Source: Acanthacorydalis orientalis
Taxonomy: Eukaryota; Arthropoda; Insecta; Megaloptera; Corydalidae
Assembly (NCBI GenBank): GCA_034766995.1
Contig: CM068319.1
Location: 26,368,459-26,432,458, forward strand
Reading direction: 5' to 3'
Length of the DNA stretch: 64,000 nt
A program made the position numbers and the translations under genes. Below, one piece after another: positions 40,008 through 53,191 of the stretch. The stretch's first letter is position 1; the number at the start of each line of letters is the position of its first letter. The notes below the pieces were generated by a model, which saw nothing but the letters and a program-made list of their open reading frames with translations, was not told the origin of the DNA and searched no databases.

Positions 40008-42327
40008 CATTTCAGCTATATACGATGAGGATATTATTGCACAAGGATTAATATTTTTCACTGCCGGCTTTGAGACTTCGTCCACAATTATGAGTTTTGC
40101 TGCATATGAACTAGCAGTGAATCCAGAGATTCAAAAACGTTTACAGAATGAAATAGATGAAACCTTGTTAAAATCAGATGGACGTATTACGTATGAAGCG
40201 TTGATTAAAATGAAATATCTGGATATGGTCTTAAGTGGTATGTAAAATGAGGTTTTGCTTCTTTAAAATATGTATTTTTTCACTTGATAGTTGTGCATTT
40301 GTGCACATTTTTATTCGACTTTACAATTATTATTTTTTTTTCATATAAAAGTATCACTTTAAGTATATTTTTAAAAAGATTTGATTTTATTTACAAATTC
40401 TAGCTTTTAACACAATTTATTTACTTTCATGAATGACCTTTCATTTCATCGCAAACTACATAAAATCTGTTTGATTGAAAATGTTCAATTAGTGGTCATT
40501 TTTAATTATCGCTTATGCAATTCCACCATACTGAGATCTCTGTATCTTATCGCTCTGGGATAATTGAATCGTTTTGTTCTTGTTCTTTATTAGAATTCCT
40601 ATCACCAGATTTAGTGTTCGAAACAAATGTATTTACAATCCTTATTTTTTTTATGAATGTGAATTTTGTATTGGTGATATGATTTTTAATTTATTTGAGG
40701 ATTGATTTGATCCTACACATACATCTCAAGCACAGATGAGAATAATCAACATATCGGTTTGAGAAAGATGCAGATTCGAACATTTGATTCGAATCATTAC
40801 TTATTTGAACCTAAAAAATGGTGGATACAGATGCTTAAAATTTCAATTTAGTTAATAGTTTACTTAATAAAAAACACATTAAAGAAACTAAAATAAAAAA
40901 ATGTTCGATTATTGATACGATAACGTGAATAAATAGAATTAAAGAAGTTTGAAGTTTTCACCTGAAAACAAAACGAAATAAAAACTAATACATTTAAAAC
41001 ATTATGAGCGTTTGTTAGAATACAGAGATTTGAGTTATACACGTTTGGTAACACTATTTTTTTCCATTTCATAAAATAAATGAAACAATAATAAAATTTT
41101 CATTAAGTTTCAGTATTAGATTGGTAGATTGGTTTATTTTTCTTTTATTTCTCAGAAACTCTTCGGAAATGGCCACCGCTTGTAGTAACTGATCGGACTT
41201 GTGTTAAACGATATACTCTAACTGAAGATGCTACTAGGGAATTTACTGTTGAACCTAATTTAAACGTGTGGATACCTATATTCGCCATTCATCATGATTC
41301 AAACTATTATCCCAATCCAGAAAAATTTGATCCAGAGAGATTCAGTGACGAAAACAAACATAATATTAAACCGTATACATATTTACCATTTGGTTTAGGT
41401 CCTAGGACTTGTATAGGTATGTGAAGTGTCAACGTTTCATATTTTTCTATGCTAAAACTATTAATAATGTAAATACGTCCAGTATATGAAAGTTTTGAGA
41501 TTTTAAAGTAAAATAGGAAGACAGTAGTGTTAGCAATACGATTAAAGAATAAATCCAAAACTGAAAAAAATATCATCTTACATACATTTATCTAAAGTGA
41601 TAAAAATGTAAATTTTTTGAAATAATTAAATAGTAATATCGAAATGATTTTTGTTTATAATTACAAATAATATTTGAAGAATAAAGTGACTTAGTAATTT
41701 GTATAAACCATGTTTCTGAAAGGTTTATTCTATGCTTTAGTTTTTATTTTTTCTAATAGTAATAGTTTTTCAGATAGTGACGAATTGATACATTTTTTGA
41801 ATGATTTATCATTTAACTTTATGAAAAAATCTTTTAACACTATTACATTGCGTGACTGTCTTTTTTTATAAGAATCGATTGAAAAAGTGACCTTTATTTT
41901 ATTATTTTTTTTAATAAAAAAATATTGCTCAGTTACATTTAGAACAAATATTTTTTTACATAAACAAAACTAAAATATAAATCTTAAAACTATCATAATA
42001 ACATACGAATGTGTAAAAGTTAGGGGTACAGTACGTTCGTAATACATTTATTTAGTTTTAAAATTTGATTTCATTACTTTGATAAAGTATAAAATATCAA
42101 GTCAAAATTTTCATACAAAAATATAAGTAAATAATTGAGATTTTTAACTCTACACAGGTTCACGGTTTGCGTTGATGTCAATGAAAGTAGGTTTAGTGCA
42201 TCTTTTAAGAAATTTCGATTTGGTAGTTACTACAAAAACTCAAATTCCAATCAAAATTAAAGCCATTGCGTCAAAAGTAGTCGGTGAAAAAGGAACTTAT
42301 ATTGGATTGAAAAGAAGACAGTTATGA
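36582..42327 (+). CDS. cytochrome P450, CYP9-like (gene C)
   Basis: Seven exons give 525 residues: 36582-36775, 37792-37958, 38044-38375, 38952-39183, 40016-40237, 41156-41416 and 42158-42327 (TGA). The start is the ATG of MWWIIIPILLGIYY, which gives the same anchor spacing as the paralogs; the open frame continues upstream without another ATG. Landmarks are WRNMR (124-128), AGFET (325-329), ETLR (383-386), DPERF, and FGLGPRTCIG with haem ligand Cys468. The last exon departs from the paralogs: MSMKVGLVHLLRNF replaces the MEAKI...LLS.F pattern. Introns 1, 4, 5 and 6 are long (about 0.7-1.0 kb) and hold (AT)n and (CA)n tracts, so C is the longest array member apart from transposon-inflated D. 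It is an ER-anchored monooxygenase of unknown substrate. Confidence 0.93.
37245..37282. repeat. (AT)n in intron 1 of P450 C
   Basis: A pure AT run in the 1,016-bp first intron. No coding sequence is seen elsewhere in that intron. Confidence 0.9.
39264..39625. repeat. cluster of (AT)n and (AG)n tracts in intron 4 of P450 C
   Basis: AT runs at about 39264-39310 and 39441-39484, then an AT-AG compound run at 39586-39625. Confidence 0.85.
39945..40006. repeat. (CA)n-(TA)n next to the exon 5 acceptor of P450 C
   Basis: A CA run followed by an AT run ends about 10 bases before the acceptor AACATTTCAG, so length changes here could affect the branch-point region. Confidence 0.9.
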
Positions 42328-42958
42328 TTGATTTTTATTTCGGATAAATTTAAATTATACCATTTTAAAGTATTAGTTTGTTTCTTAAACATTATATATT
42401 GTAACTATAGTAATTATTTTTTTAGATAATAGTCTTTTTTTAATGATTTTTATCCAAACTCTTCATTTTAGATCATTTTCGAAAATTCGTGCAAGGTAAA
42501 ATGGAAGAGTAAGGTTTTAATTTGTCGGTATATTTAGAACAATTGTTAGATATCAGTTTCTTACAAACAAGATTATTTATAATTTGAATATTGTTAATAA
42601 GTGAAATTAATACAACAAATTACTATTTAATGTGTATAGATTAATATAATGATTATTTGAAAGTGAAATGAAATTGATACATGAAACCCATTACTCATGC
42701 GTTGAGAGTTTGATCATGGTTTTGAATTTTTCAAGGTATCACAAAGGAATAACTATATACTGAGACTTAACTGAGGAGTAATGAACATGCTCTTGTACCA
42801 GTTCAGCTCAGATTACTTTTTCAGTTCAAACTATCTTTTATAGGATATGATCTTAGGTTATTCCAATAAATACATTAGCATAAAGCGATTATTTTTTCAA
42901 GCAACTTATTTTATAAGAAGCAAGAATAGTCATTTTACAACTTTTTGAATTTATATAA

Positions 42959-42992
<34 letters not shown>

Positions 42993-43085
42993 TTTTGTGT
43001 TTGCTTGTATGTATTTTATATATTTATACAACAAAATGTATTTAACATGAAGAATGAGAATCTCCTAATTCCTAAATAGGCAGGC

Positions 43086-43690
43086 ATTTTTGCGTCGATT
43101 CGTCACCGTGGAACAAACATGGATCCACTACTACACATTTGAGTTGAAGCAGAAATCAAAGCAGTGAATAACGACTGGTAAAAGTGTGCCGAAGAAGACG
43201 AAGATCGTTTTGTCGGGTGGGAAAGTGATGGTCACTGTTTTTTTGGATTCTCACGGAATCGTCCTGATTGACTATTTAGCGAAGAGAAAAACGATAACAG
43301 GAGCCTATTATGCAACATTATTGGTCTGTTTGAAAGCAGAGCTGAAACGAAAACGGCCAAGATTGGTACATAAAAAAGTACTTTTTACCAGGACAACGCG
43401 CCGTTCAACAAGTCGACCGACTCGATGGCAAAATTGCACGAATTAGGCCTCGAATTGATTCCTCATTCAACCTATTCTTCGAACTTGGCCCCGAGTGACT
43501 TCTTCCTCTTCCTAAACTTGAAAATTTGGCTCGGTGGGAAGACATTTTCGTCAAACGAGGATGTCATCACATGTTTTGCAGACTCGCTGGACCAAGTGTA
43601 TAACCCTCAATAGAGACTATGTTGAGAAATAAAATCGTTTTTTTTCCAAAAAATTGTGTTTAACTTGTTTTTTTACCATACTTATAAAAC
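43086..43690 (+). pseudogene. mariner transposase C-terminal remnant (irritans-like)
   Basis: The conceptual translation covers the catalytic half of a mariner transposase: FLRRFVTVEQTWIHYYT, then SGGKVMVTVFLDSHGIVLIDYL, the QDNAP region (frameshifted), and HSTYSSNLAPSDFFLF. Frame changes near 43390-43425, an internal stop near 43176 and a truncated end after 43613 make it dead. The N-terminal half and left terminus are absent. The right end may be about 43690. The catalytic aspartates are only partly preserved. Confidence 0.8.
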
Positions 43691-44040
43691 AATTCACGTA
43701 TTTACAAATATATAAAGATTATATCAAGTTTCTATATTTATTATAATCTAAAACATGCCGAAAATAAGTCTAATTTTTCAAAATACAAACTTTAGGCTAC
43801 AGAGAGATAAATAAAAGACACTTCATTTAAATAAATGTACTTAATCTAGACATGTATATCTCTAAATTATAAGTATGATTTATTCATGTATCAATTTACA
43901 AAATATGTCAGGGTATTAGAGAAATCAACATTAGGAACGACTGATGCCTGAGTGAGTCAATTACAACTCACTCAGTACATTCCAATATAAAAATGTTTAT
44001 TATTTTTTACTTGATCTCTGTGTAGTGGTACTTAGTATTA

Positions 44041-44132
44041 TTAATCCTTAAACTACACGTTGGGTTCAAAATGACTCCAACAGCAGTGTGTTTTGTATGT
44101 TTCATACAGATAATGTGTAGTTTAAGGGTTAA
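44041..44132. mobile_element. 92-bp TTAA-flanked inverted-repeat element, copy 2
   Basis: TTAA at 44041-44044 and 44129-44132 flank inverted ends (CCTTAAACTACAC and GTGTAGTTTAAGGG). The length equals that of copy 1 at 6116-6207, and the middle GCAGTGTGTTT...TGTTTCATACAGATA is shared. Confidence 0.65.
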
Positions 44133-44231
44133 GAATATTATTAAACATATTAGAGAAGAGTTAGATATTTTAATAAAGATATTGAAGTAAAATCTTGTAA
44201 AAAAACATATGTTTTATAAATTGTGCTAATT

Positions 44232-44270
<39 letters not shown>

Positions 44271-46071
44271 ATGTTTTCACGACATCTAAAACTCACATTT
44301 AAATAAATTAACTGATCAAAAATTATAATATCTGATGTATTTTTAAAAAGTTTCGATATTAATTATTCTTACAAACTGCAATGTTACGTCATTTGTACAT
44401 TTCAGTTTATTTCATTTTTTAGCAAAACCACACTAATATAACTATAATAAAAATAATGAATAAATAACTAATTATTGTGATATTTTTATAAGAAAACCTT
44501 GAGAAAACAAGTTTACGGCCATATAAAATTTAAAATCTATTTAATGTTGTTTGAGTGATATTTTCAAATTTATTTTTAGATAAATAAATGCAATACGAAT
44601 GTATCATTTAGTTCAAATAATATTAACGATTCACATTCAAAAGAAACAGTTTTGTGTTAGGAAATTGCTATAAGAGATCATTAAATAATAGCAGTTTATT
44701 ATTACTCGTACTGTGTACATTTTTTTCAATGTAATTTAGATTAATAACAAACAAAATTAATTTTCACTGAAACATTTTTTCATATAACTACTAATCGCAC
44801 ACACCTTAAATATTGATTATTGACATTGTAGATAGTGTTTACGCAAGTTTATTATTACTTTTATTGAAATCTATTGTAGTTCAAGGATTCGGTGTAGTAT
44901 TTATATTAAATACAATTAAATGGAAATTGAATGGAATATTTTTAGTTTATTATCATAACATGTATATGTTTACTATAAACGTGTATATAATCTCTTGTAG
45001 AATTATTCAATATTTCAAACAATTCCTTTATAACAACAGATTATTTTCTATTGAATCTACTTCATGCATTAACACTATTAACTTTTTACCATATTTTTTT
45101 TTAAAAAAATTCTTTTGCGAATAGAAACTTGCCAAATGAAAAAAACAATATTTCTTTGATACATTGTTAGTAATGTAAGTAAACAATATAATTAAGTATT
45201 TTTTATAATATAATACATATTACTTGTGCTATAGTTAGCTTATATAATATTTGTATTTATGTGAAATTTAAAATTAATAAAATTAGAATTTATGAACCTG
45301 TATTAACATTTAGTTTTTGTCCGATGTATAATTATATTTAACTTTATAAATTCTCAACACATATTAGTAAAATATAAAAATTAAATATTAATACATAATG
45401 TGAAACTGGATGAACCGTGAGCCACTCCTACATTAACAGTGCCGGCTTTCGAAACATACGACTTGAGTTACTGAATAATTCTGACCGTATCAGAAGTTAA
45501 AAAGTTGTACCAAGTATTGAATCAATTATTGATTACTTTCCGATGGGATCAATTTTTTGATTTTAATCATTAAAGCTCTTGAGTGTCTACGAAATCATAA
45601 TTTTATTAGTACTAATATATAATCGTCAGAGTATATTAAAGTCACATACAAAAAAAACATATATTCAGATACTTGACAAATATTTAAACTGAAGTAAATT
45701 ACTTTGTTAACAGTAACGATATTTTGGTTTATTATTATGCAAATTATCATAACTAAACATAATTATCTCCGTTTGATAAAAATAGCACTAAAAATAAATA
45801 TACTAAATGAAAGAGAAGAATTTTTGTTTATATTTTTTTTAAAAAAAGATGTCCATTGCACGAGTTCGATTAAAAAAAGACGGTTACTCTTATTTACATA
45901 CCCAGATCTGATTATTTCTATCAGTCTATGAATACTTAATTTAGTGACCTTCGTTTAGCTGGTGTTCTCAGTATAAAAAAATACACGAATTTCTAATATA
46001 TTGAATTAAATAAATTTAGTGACTTTTTTTGGAGAATATTAATTGATTTTATTTAAAGAGTTAGTGTTTTA

Positions 46072-46074
<3 letters not shown>

Positions 46075-46128
<54 letters not shown>

Positions 46129-46165
46129 TATGGATAGACAGATAGATAGATAGAGCGATAGATAT
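46075..46165. repeat. (AT)n-(AG)n-(GATA)n compound array
   Basis: AT dinucleotides, then AG dinucleotides, then GATA-type tetramers in succession. Confidence 0.9.
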
Positions 46166-46413
46166 AGATAGATAGGTAGATATATTGTATTTCTAATAAA
46201 TAAAATGTAAAATTAATATTAGATTAGAATTTAAGTGCAAGTTTATTTCGATTAAAACTAAATTGTTATTGCAACACATGCATAACAAAAATGCCCTACA
46301 TACGCTGGTTCTCTAGGACATTTCAATTGATTTACTAATAATGTGTATGATATTACTAAATTGTGTGCTGTGTACTAAATAAAGAAATTGTTTCTACACG
46401 TGCTTATACATAC

Positions 46414-46417
<4 letters not shown>

Positions 46418-46481
<64 letters not shown>

Positions 46482-46498
46482 GCATACATAAATATATT

Positions 46499-46570
<72 letters not shown>
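46418..46570. repeat. two long (AT)n arrays separated by a TACA-rich spacer
   Basis: AT runs at about 46424-46478 and 46503-46568, preceded by TACA repeats. Confidence 0.9.
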
Positions 46571-46571
<1 letters not shown>

Positions 46572-47696
46572 TTATAAGAAAAGAGAGAGAAATATTTGTA
46601 AGAATGTGAACGTTATCAATTATAGTTCTTTTTAAAATGATCATTATAAATATTATTCTAAATAAAAAAAATGAATAAACAAATAAATCTATTTTTATTC
46701 ATTGATTAATAAATATACATGAATATAAATTAATGATTATTTTTGGTTGAAAAACAATTATGTCATCAATACAGTTGTTGATGTTCAATCTAAGAAAAAC
46801 AGTTTTATTAATATTTTTATTTGTGTTTCTTAGTAATTATTATTCTTTTAATAGAAATTCTATAGCAGTTTAATTAAGTAGTATTAAAGAAAAAAGTACC
46901 AGTATGAACGATATTATCATTCAGAGTTTTCACTTTTAGCTTTATCTATTTTTAATAAATGAAGACATGTTTTCAAGCAATCTTCATGTAATTCAACAAA
47001 TAAATCATATTGGATATATAAAGAAGATGCAAATCTAAATCGTTATCTAACTTGAAGAAGAAGATAATGATGTATGTATGGGTTCAAATATGTATGTCAG
47101 TTAGAAATATAATCTCGGATTTATTTGTATTAATTATTTCACCTTTTCTCCGAACTCTGTACATTTTAGAGAGATTTTATTGTAATTTTCGACAATTTAA
47201 ATAATAATTATTTATGTATTAATTTGTTTTTCTGAATTTTTATCAAATTTAAACAAATAAACATCAACTTTAATAAGAAGTAGGTGAGAAATCTACAAGA
47301 CATCATGTCTGAGAAATCTAATCAAAATAATGTCGTATAATTTAAAAACATAAATACAAGTTATTATTCTGAGAATTGTTTAATGTGTTTTTGAAAGTAA
47401 TCTAATAAACTGTGAAGATGTTTGTTGATAACATCTCTAGTTTTTTGAAAAAAATATAGAATACATTTACAAATGCACATTCATTAAAAACACAATTATC
47501 TGTCCACTTAAATGATTATGTTTTTTATAGAAGTGTCCTTAAAAACGAATGTCATGTAATAAATGTTAATTATAAATCCATTTATGATTTACGTGTGTTA
47601 TTATTTATGATGTAATTAAAATGTCATTCTAAAATATGACGTTCTTTATACTTTTAATCCTAGGATTTAGTTCATAGAAGTTGTTATACAGTTGCT

Positions 47697-47749
<53 letters not shown>

Positions 47750-48520
47750 CCTAATTAAAATATTCTGAAAAATTATGGAGTGTTTATATCTTTAATGTTA
47801 GGATTAAATTCATAGAGGTTGTTATTCAGTTATTGCTTATTTTCTTTTTCTCTCTCTCTCCCTATATAAACATCTAATTAAAATATCGTTCTCAAAAAAA
47901 CGAGTTTTTTATATCTTTAATCACAAATAAAGGTTTTGAAACTATGGACTACTAATTTTTTCAAATGAATTTTCATGTTCCACACACCACAAAATAGTTC
48001 TTGATGAATAAGTTCAATAAACAATTATTATTTGTTTTAATTATGGCTTATTTACTTGAAACTATGATTAAACGAACGATAATCGATTATTGAACACTTT
48101 ATTGGATTTTTATGAGCATAAAGGTTTATTTAGTTTTCATTCCTTATTTTAAAACTAATATTTACAATTATATAATTTTTAATTTTCTTTTTTATTGTCT
48201 GATGCTGATGCGTTGTCCTGGTGGTCTTTGTGCTCTTAACTTATACTTGATTTTTAGTTTTTCACTATCAGTTTCGGCACGTGTGGTATAGTCAGGTAGA
48301 TTTTAGTTAAATCTGTTATTTAATACTTGAAAATGGCACACGTACCATAATTAATAGTGAAATAATAGAATCTCAAATTACTGACTTGGTAGAAAAATAA
48401 TTGCGGTTCATGATCTTAAAATTCTTGTATATTTTTAATAATTTTATGTTTTAATGTTTTTCTCTTTTAATTTTATATTTGTAATATATGAATATACATA
48501 CACACACAAACACACAGACA

Positions 48521-48522
48521 TA

Positions 48523-48595
<73 letters not shown>

Positions 48596-48688
48596 CTGTT
48601 TGTTAGCAATGTAAAAACTGGTTGAAATTATTGAATCATATAATTATTGAACAATATATTATTTCCTTACATGCGATTTGTAATGTGC

Positions 48689-48750
<62 letters not shown>
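48521..48750. repeat. (AT)n arrays upstream of P450 D
   Basis: Long AT runs at about 48527-48593 and 48692-48750, close to the left edge of the D/E duplication. The E copy has an (AT)n array (59155-59214) at the equivalent edge. Confidence 0.85.
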
Positions 48751-48754
<4 letters not shown>

Positions 48755-48969
48755 TTTACATATTGGATTAGGAATAAAATAAATCTACGATGACAAGTAT
48801 CTCTCCACAAACACTTTTTATACTATGAATTTTACAGTGTAATGAGCCGAGTGAGATAATTTTTTGTGTCTAAAAATTAAATATAGTTGAACAGTTACGC
48901 AGTGGCTCTTACATTCACGCATGTCAGACTGGTAAATTAGAAAAAGTGAACAAATTGTCTTGTTATTCA

Positions 48970-49025
48970 TCAGTGTAAAATTTATTTACTGTGTGTGATT
49001 TAATGTATATCTACGTTTGACGAAG
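48970..49025 (+). promoter_or_regulatory. possible transcription start and non-coding exon 1 of P450 D
   Basis: An arthropod-initiator-like TCAGT (48970-48974) is followed by a donor-like GACGAAG|GTAAAT at 49026. An acceptor (TTTGTTTCAG) lies just upstream of the start codon at 49632. The donor and acceptor are preserved in the E copy (GTAAAT at 59493), but TCAGT is not. This is a model only. Confidence 0.3.
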
Positions 49026-49084
49026 GTAAATTGTTTTGAAATAAATATCAATTGTGATTCGACGGATTATTTATTTAGAATATT

Positions 49085-49119
<35 letters not shown>

Positions 49120-49631
49120 TCCTTTATTTATTTACTTTGGTATTTTGCGAGTCATTTAATTTGGTTTTATTTAAATGTGATATCATTAACACTTTCAACA
49201 AAACACTTAAGATGAATTAATCAAAGTATAAATAAAGGAAACAAAAATATAGTACATATTATCTATTGATAATAGTTACTTCACAATAATTTAACGAAAA
49301 TATGTATTCAAGTTTAATATAAATAGTATGGTGATGAATTATATATTTATTTATAAACATTTTTAAAGTGAACATCTAACAGAAAGTGATCAGTTAAATA
49401 TTGTGATGTTTTTCGTTTAATTTTAAATTGGAATAATAAATCACGTACAGTTTTCGTATTATATATCACAAATCTATTCTATATTTCATATAATTTAAAA
49501 TTGTTTGGTGTAAATTTTATTAAAGAATCAATTTTAAGAAAGATGAAATAATTAAAAAATAAATACATGATATAATAAAAAAGATACAAGTTTTAAGCAA
49601 GTTTGAATATAATTTGTTTCAGATATTCAAA

Positions 49632-52600
49632 ATGTTAGTGTTTTTTGTAATTGTCATTGTCATTTTATTGAGTTACACATGTTTTTATCGACCTTTAACG
49701 TATTGGAAAAGACGCGGTGTTCGAACTATGAACATAATTCCGATTTTCGGAAATTTATACGGTTCACTATTACACTTAAAACCGATGAGAGATGATATCT
49801 TGGAAATGTATAATGCACACCCTGACAACAGGTACGAGACTGCACTTATTTTTTTATGTATACATTGTTTTCTGTTTCATTAAATAATGAAAAAGATGTA
49901 TGATATGAATTAAAAAATATATTTTTCAAAAAAATCAATGTGCCCTAAAATAAGAACATATTTTTTTATTATAGGTGTAGTGGTACATACTTTTTTCATA
50001 CGCCAAACTTGTTAATCCGTGATCCAGAACTTTTAAAATCTGTCACGATTAAAGAGTTTGATCATTTCATGGATCACACTCAACAATTTTTCCGGACTGA
50101 TTTAGATCCACTTCTATCAAAGAATTTGTTTTCACTAACAGGTAATTAACACGTATTAAAAATATAATATAATATATAACAACACCAATTAAAATAAATT
50201 GAAACTTTGGGAAGTGAACGACGTATGGAAAATATACTAATTATTGTATTCTCTTATGGAAAACAAGAATGACATTTAAATCATGAAATCGTCCCCTAGA
50301 ATATTTCTCGAAATAAATCCATGTGCTCATGTGAATCTCCAAATAAATTAACTGATGTTCTAGTCTGCATTGTCATAAATCTTTTAAGCAATAGACTTGA
50401 CAAATATATAAGTGGCGTAATGTGCAAAAATATTAACCAATTATTGTTTATTTAAGAATATTTTTCATTAATAATATTTTGAACATAATTATCATTCGTT
50501 TGAATTTTAAAAACATATAAAAAAAATTATAAAAGCATATCCAAGTACTAAGTTTAACAAAAAAATAATACCTTTTACAAAAACGAATAAGTTAAATCAT
50601 GAACTCTTATTCTTCTACTACCCTTAATTAATTGACGAGTCACTAGTCTGTAGTGTCATTAATCTCTTAAGCAATAGACTTGATATATGCCATTTGTTGT
50701 TTAGATAAGAACAGTTTTATTAATATTTTAAATTTAATTCTTTCACTTTTGAATTAAAAAAGAACATTTCTGAGCATCCAGTTGAACATAAAATATGATA
50801 GTTTACGAAAACAAATAGTTTAGAATATGAGAGGTAAATAAAAAAAATATTTTGTTATATTAATTAAATTTTATTTATCGTATGGACATCTAAAATTTGT
50901 AAAATAATATTAGTAAACATTCTTTAATATTAATATTATTATAAATAAACTTTTTCTGATTTAACTCTTCGTCGATAACTTCAAGTAAATACCAATTTCA
51001 ATACAATTAATCTTTATTGAAATAAGTTGAATACTAATTTTGTTTTAAATTTTTATTTTTTTTTCATAATAAAATATTTTACTACCTTGGCTTAAAATAA
51101 CTTATTAGAAAACATTTTAAATTAATAAATATAAGATAATAAATGTTTTTTTTTATAATTAAAAGGAAAAAAATGGAGAAATATGAGAGCGACACTAAGT
51201 CCTGCATTCACTGGAAGTAAAATGAAAGGAATGTTTAGCCTTGTTAGTGAATGTGGTGTTCAGATGGCGAAATATTTTGTCAACGAGATAAAAAATCAAA
51301 AGAACGGTATATTAGAAATAGAAATGAAAGATCTTGCTACAAGATTCGCTAATGACGTTATTGCCACTTCTGCTTTTGGACTACAAGTCGATTCTCTTAG
51401 AAATAAAGATAATGATTTTTATAAAATGGGCAAAAACGCTACAGATTTCAAAACTTGGAGATTTTTTGGTGTTAATATACTTCCATTTTTGATGAAGGTA
51501 GTACAACAATTTTAAAAAATGTACATGTATTTATTCACATTGTAATTAAATAGTAATACATTTTACTTAATCATCCTTTCTTAAGAAATAAATGTATTTG
51601 TTTTAGATGCTTAATTTAGGTATACTTCCTAAAAATGTTTATAAATATTTTGGCGAATTAGTACTAGAAACATTAAGTATAAGAGAGAAACAAAATATTG
51701 TCAGACCTGATATGATACACTTGTTAATTGAAGCTAAGAAGGGCTCGTTAAAACATGAAGAAGATACCAATGAGAGTGACCATTCTGGTTTTGCTGCTGT
51801 AGATGAATCAAATGTAGGAAAATCTAACGACAAAATAGGTAGTAATATACCAGTTTTTCTTTAATCAATACATCAAAATGATCTTTTAATAAATTTACTT
51901 CATAAATTAAAAATATGTAAGAAAATAAAATCTGAATTTAATCTGTGTACAGCGATAGATAATTTTATTCTAGAAATGGTTAGGAATATAATGTTTTTGA
52001 AACATTCACGTAGTATCTTTTAATTGAATAAACTTATTTTTATATATGTTACATTTTCTAAATAGTAGTATATATTTAATTTTTATATACAGACTTTTTG
52101 TGTTTTTTTGTAACAGTAAATGTTTATTTATTTGCATATATTTTTTCCAAAATTTTAATACTGTTGTTTTTTTTATTAGTGTGTAATATAGAATGCTTTT
52201 TTTTGAGAACAATGTTGATATTTTTCTTCTTATTCTATGTTATAGCGTTTTTCATTTATAAGGAATATTAATCTTTTTTATCAGGTAGTCTTTTTCCAAT
52301 TCTAGTTCAAATAAAATGTATCTCGCTTTTTTCTATCAGATAATATCTGTGTAACAAATATAAACGTATGTACTATTGTATATTTTTTATATAAGTATGT
52401 TGCTCTTTTATAACTCAAGAAATTACTAAAGATTTCAAATAGCGAACCATGAGCTATGATTCATGGTCCTCTACCTGATACAAAGTATACAAATTTATTA
52501 CACTTGTTGGGGAGTAATACAGTGGCTCTTAAAGATAGTAGCGTTTTTTTTTTTTTTATTTCTTGCAAACTCTACCCATATAGTACAGTTTGATTATTAT

Positions 52601-53149
52601 TTATTTTGACTGTTTTCGAGTCCTGTACGTTTCACATTTCTTGTTTATTAAATGATAACAAAAGTTATTTAGCTACTTTTGATGAGGTGAGATTTGTTGT
52701 TATTAGAGTTGCGCCTTGAAATCTGTTATCTTTATTAATAAAACAATCTTGAATTATGATAACATTGTTCAGAAAATCTATTGTCATTTGTTTTCAAAAT
52801 TTTTATTCAATATTATGATAATTATAAAGAGGTTTCTCATGCTGCTTTTTCCAACTTTCGTACTTATTAGATCTCTTAGTACATGTTTGGTAGCAATGAA
52901 AACTATTTTTAAACAGAAATATTACAATAATTCTATTTTGTTTGCATACCTTATTACTAATTATCCGAAACTATTCAGTAATGTTGACAGGACAGTTGAT
53001 TCAATTCTGGTTTCTCATCAGTCGTGTTTCATAAGCGTCAGTAGTTTTCAAAAACTTTAATTAAACTTTATTTTTTAAAACTTCATATTATAATACTGTT
53101 TTTATTTAATATGTATATATATATATATGTATATGTATATATATATATG

Positions 53150-53191
<42 letters not shown>

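Larger units (their letters stand above)
42328..49631. other. 7.3-kb intergenic region between P450 C and D
   Basis: No host gene is recognised. It contains a mariner C-terminal remnant (43086-43690), a 92-bp TTAA element (44041-44132), a short hairpin (43950-43977), large (AT)n arrays (46075-46165, 46418-46570, 47700-47746, 48521-48593, 48692-48750) and, from about 48765, the start of the D/E segmental duplication with a conserved upstream block. A 103-codon open frame at 44813-45124 is AT-rich with no recognisable homology. Confidence 0.6.

Noticed and set aside
44813..45124. 103-codon hydrophobic open frame in the C-D intergenic region
   Set aside because: AT-rich composition generates Phe/Ile/Leu/Tyr-rich frames by chance. 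There is no ATG-initiated family motif, no splice context and no recognisable homology.
46388..46609. open frames made of Tyr-Ile repeats
   Set aside because: They are translated (AT)n tracts. The same applies to many similar frames, for example at 19290-19574, 57078-57344 and 57943-58170.
48908..48925. xenobiotic-response-like GCGTG core upstream of P450 D (and E)
   Set aside because: The core is only five bases, lacks the full TNGCGTG consensus, and its conservation in E is explained by the recent duplication.
52716..53060. 114-codon open frame in P450 D intron 4
   Set aside because: It lies in DNA absent from gene E, is low-complexity and hydrophobic, and matches no family I recognise on either strand. 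I kept only a note on the insert.
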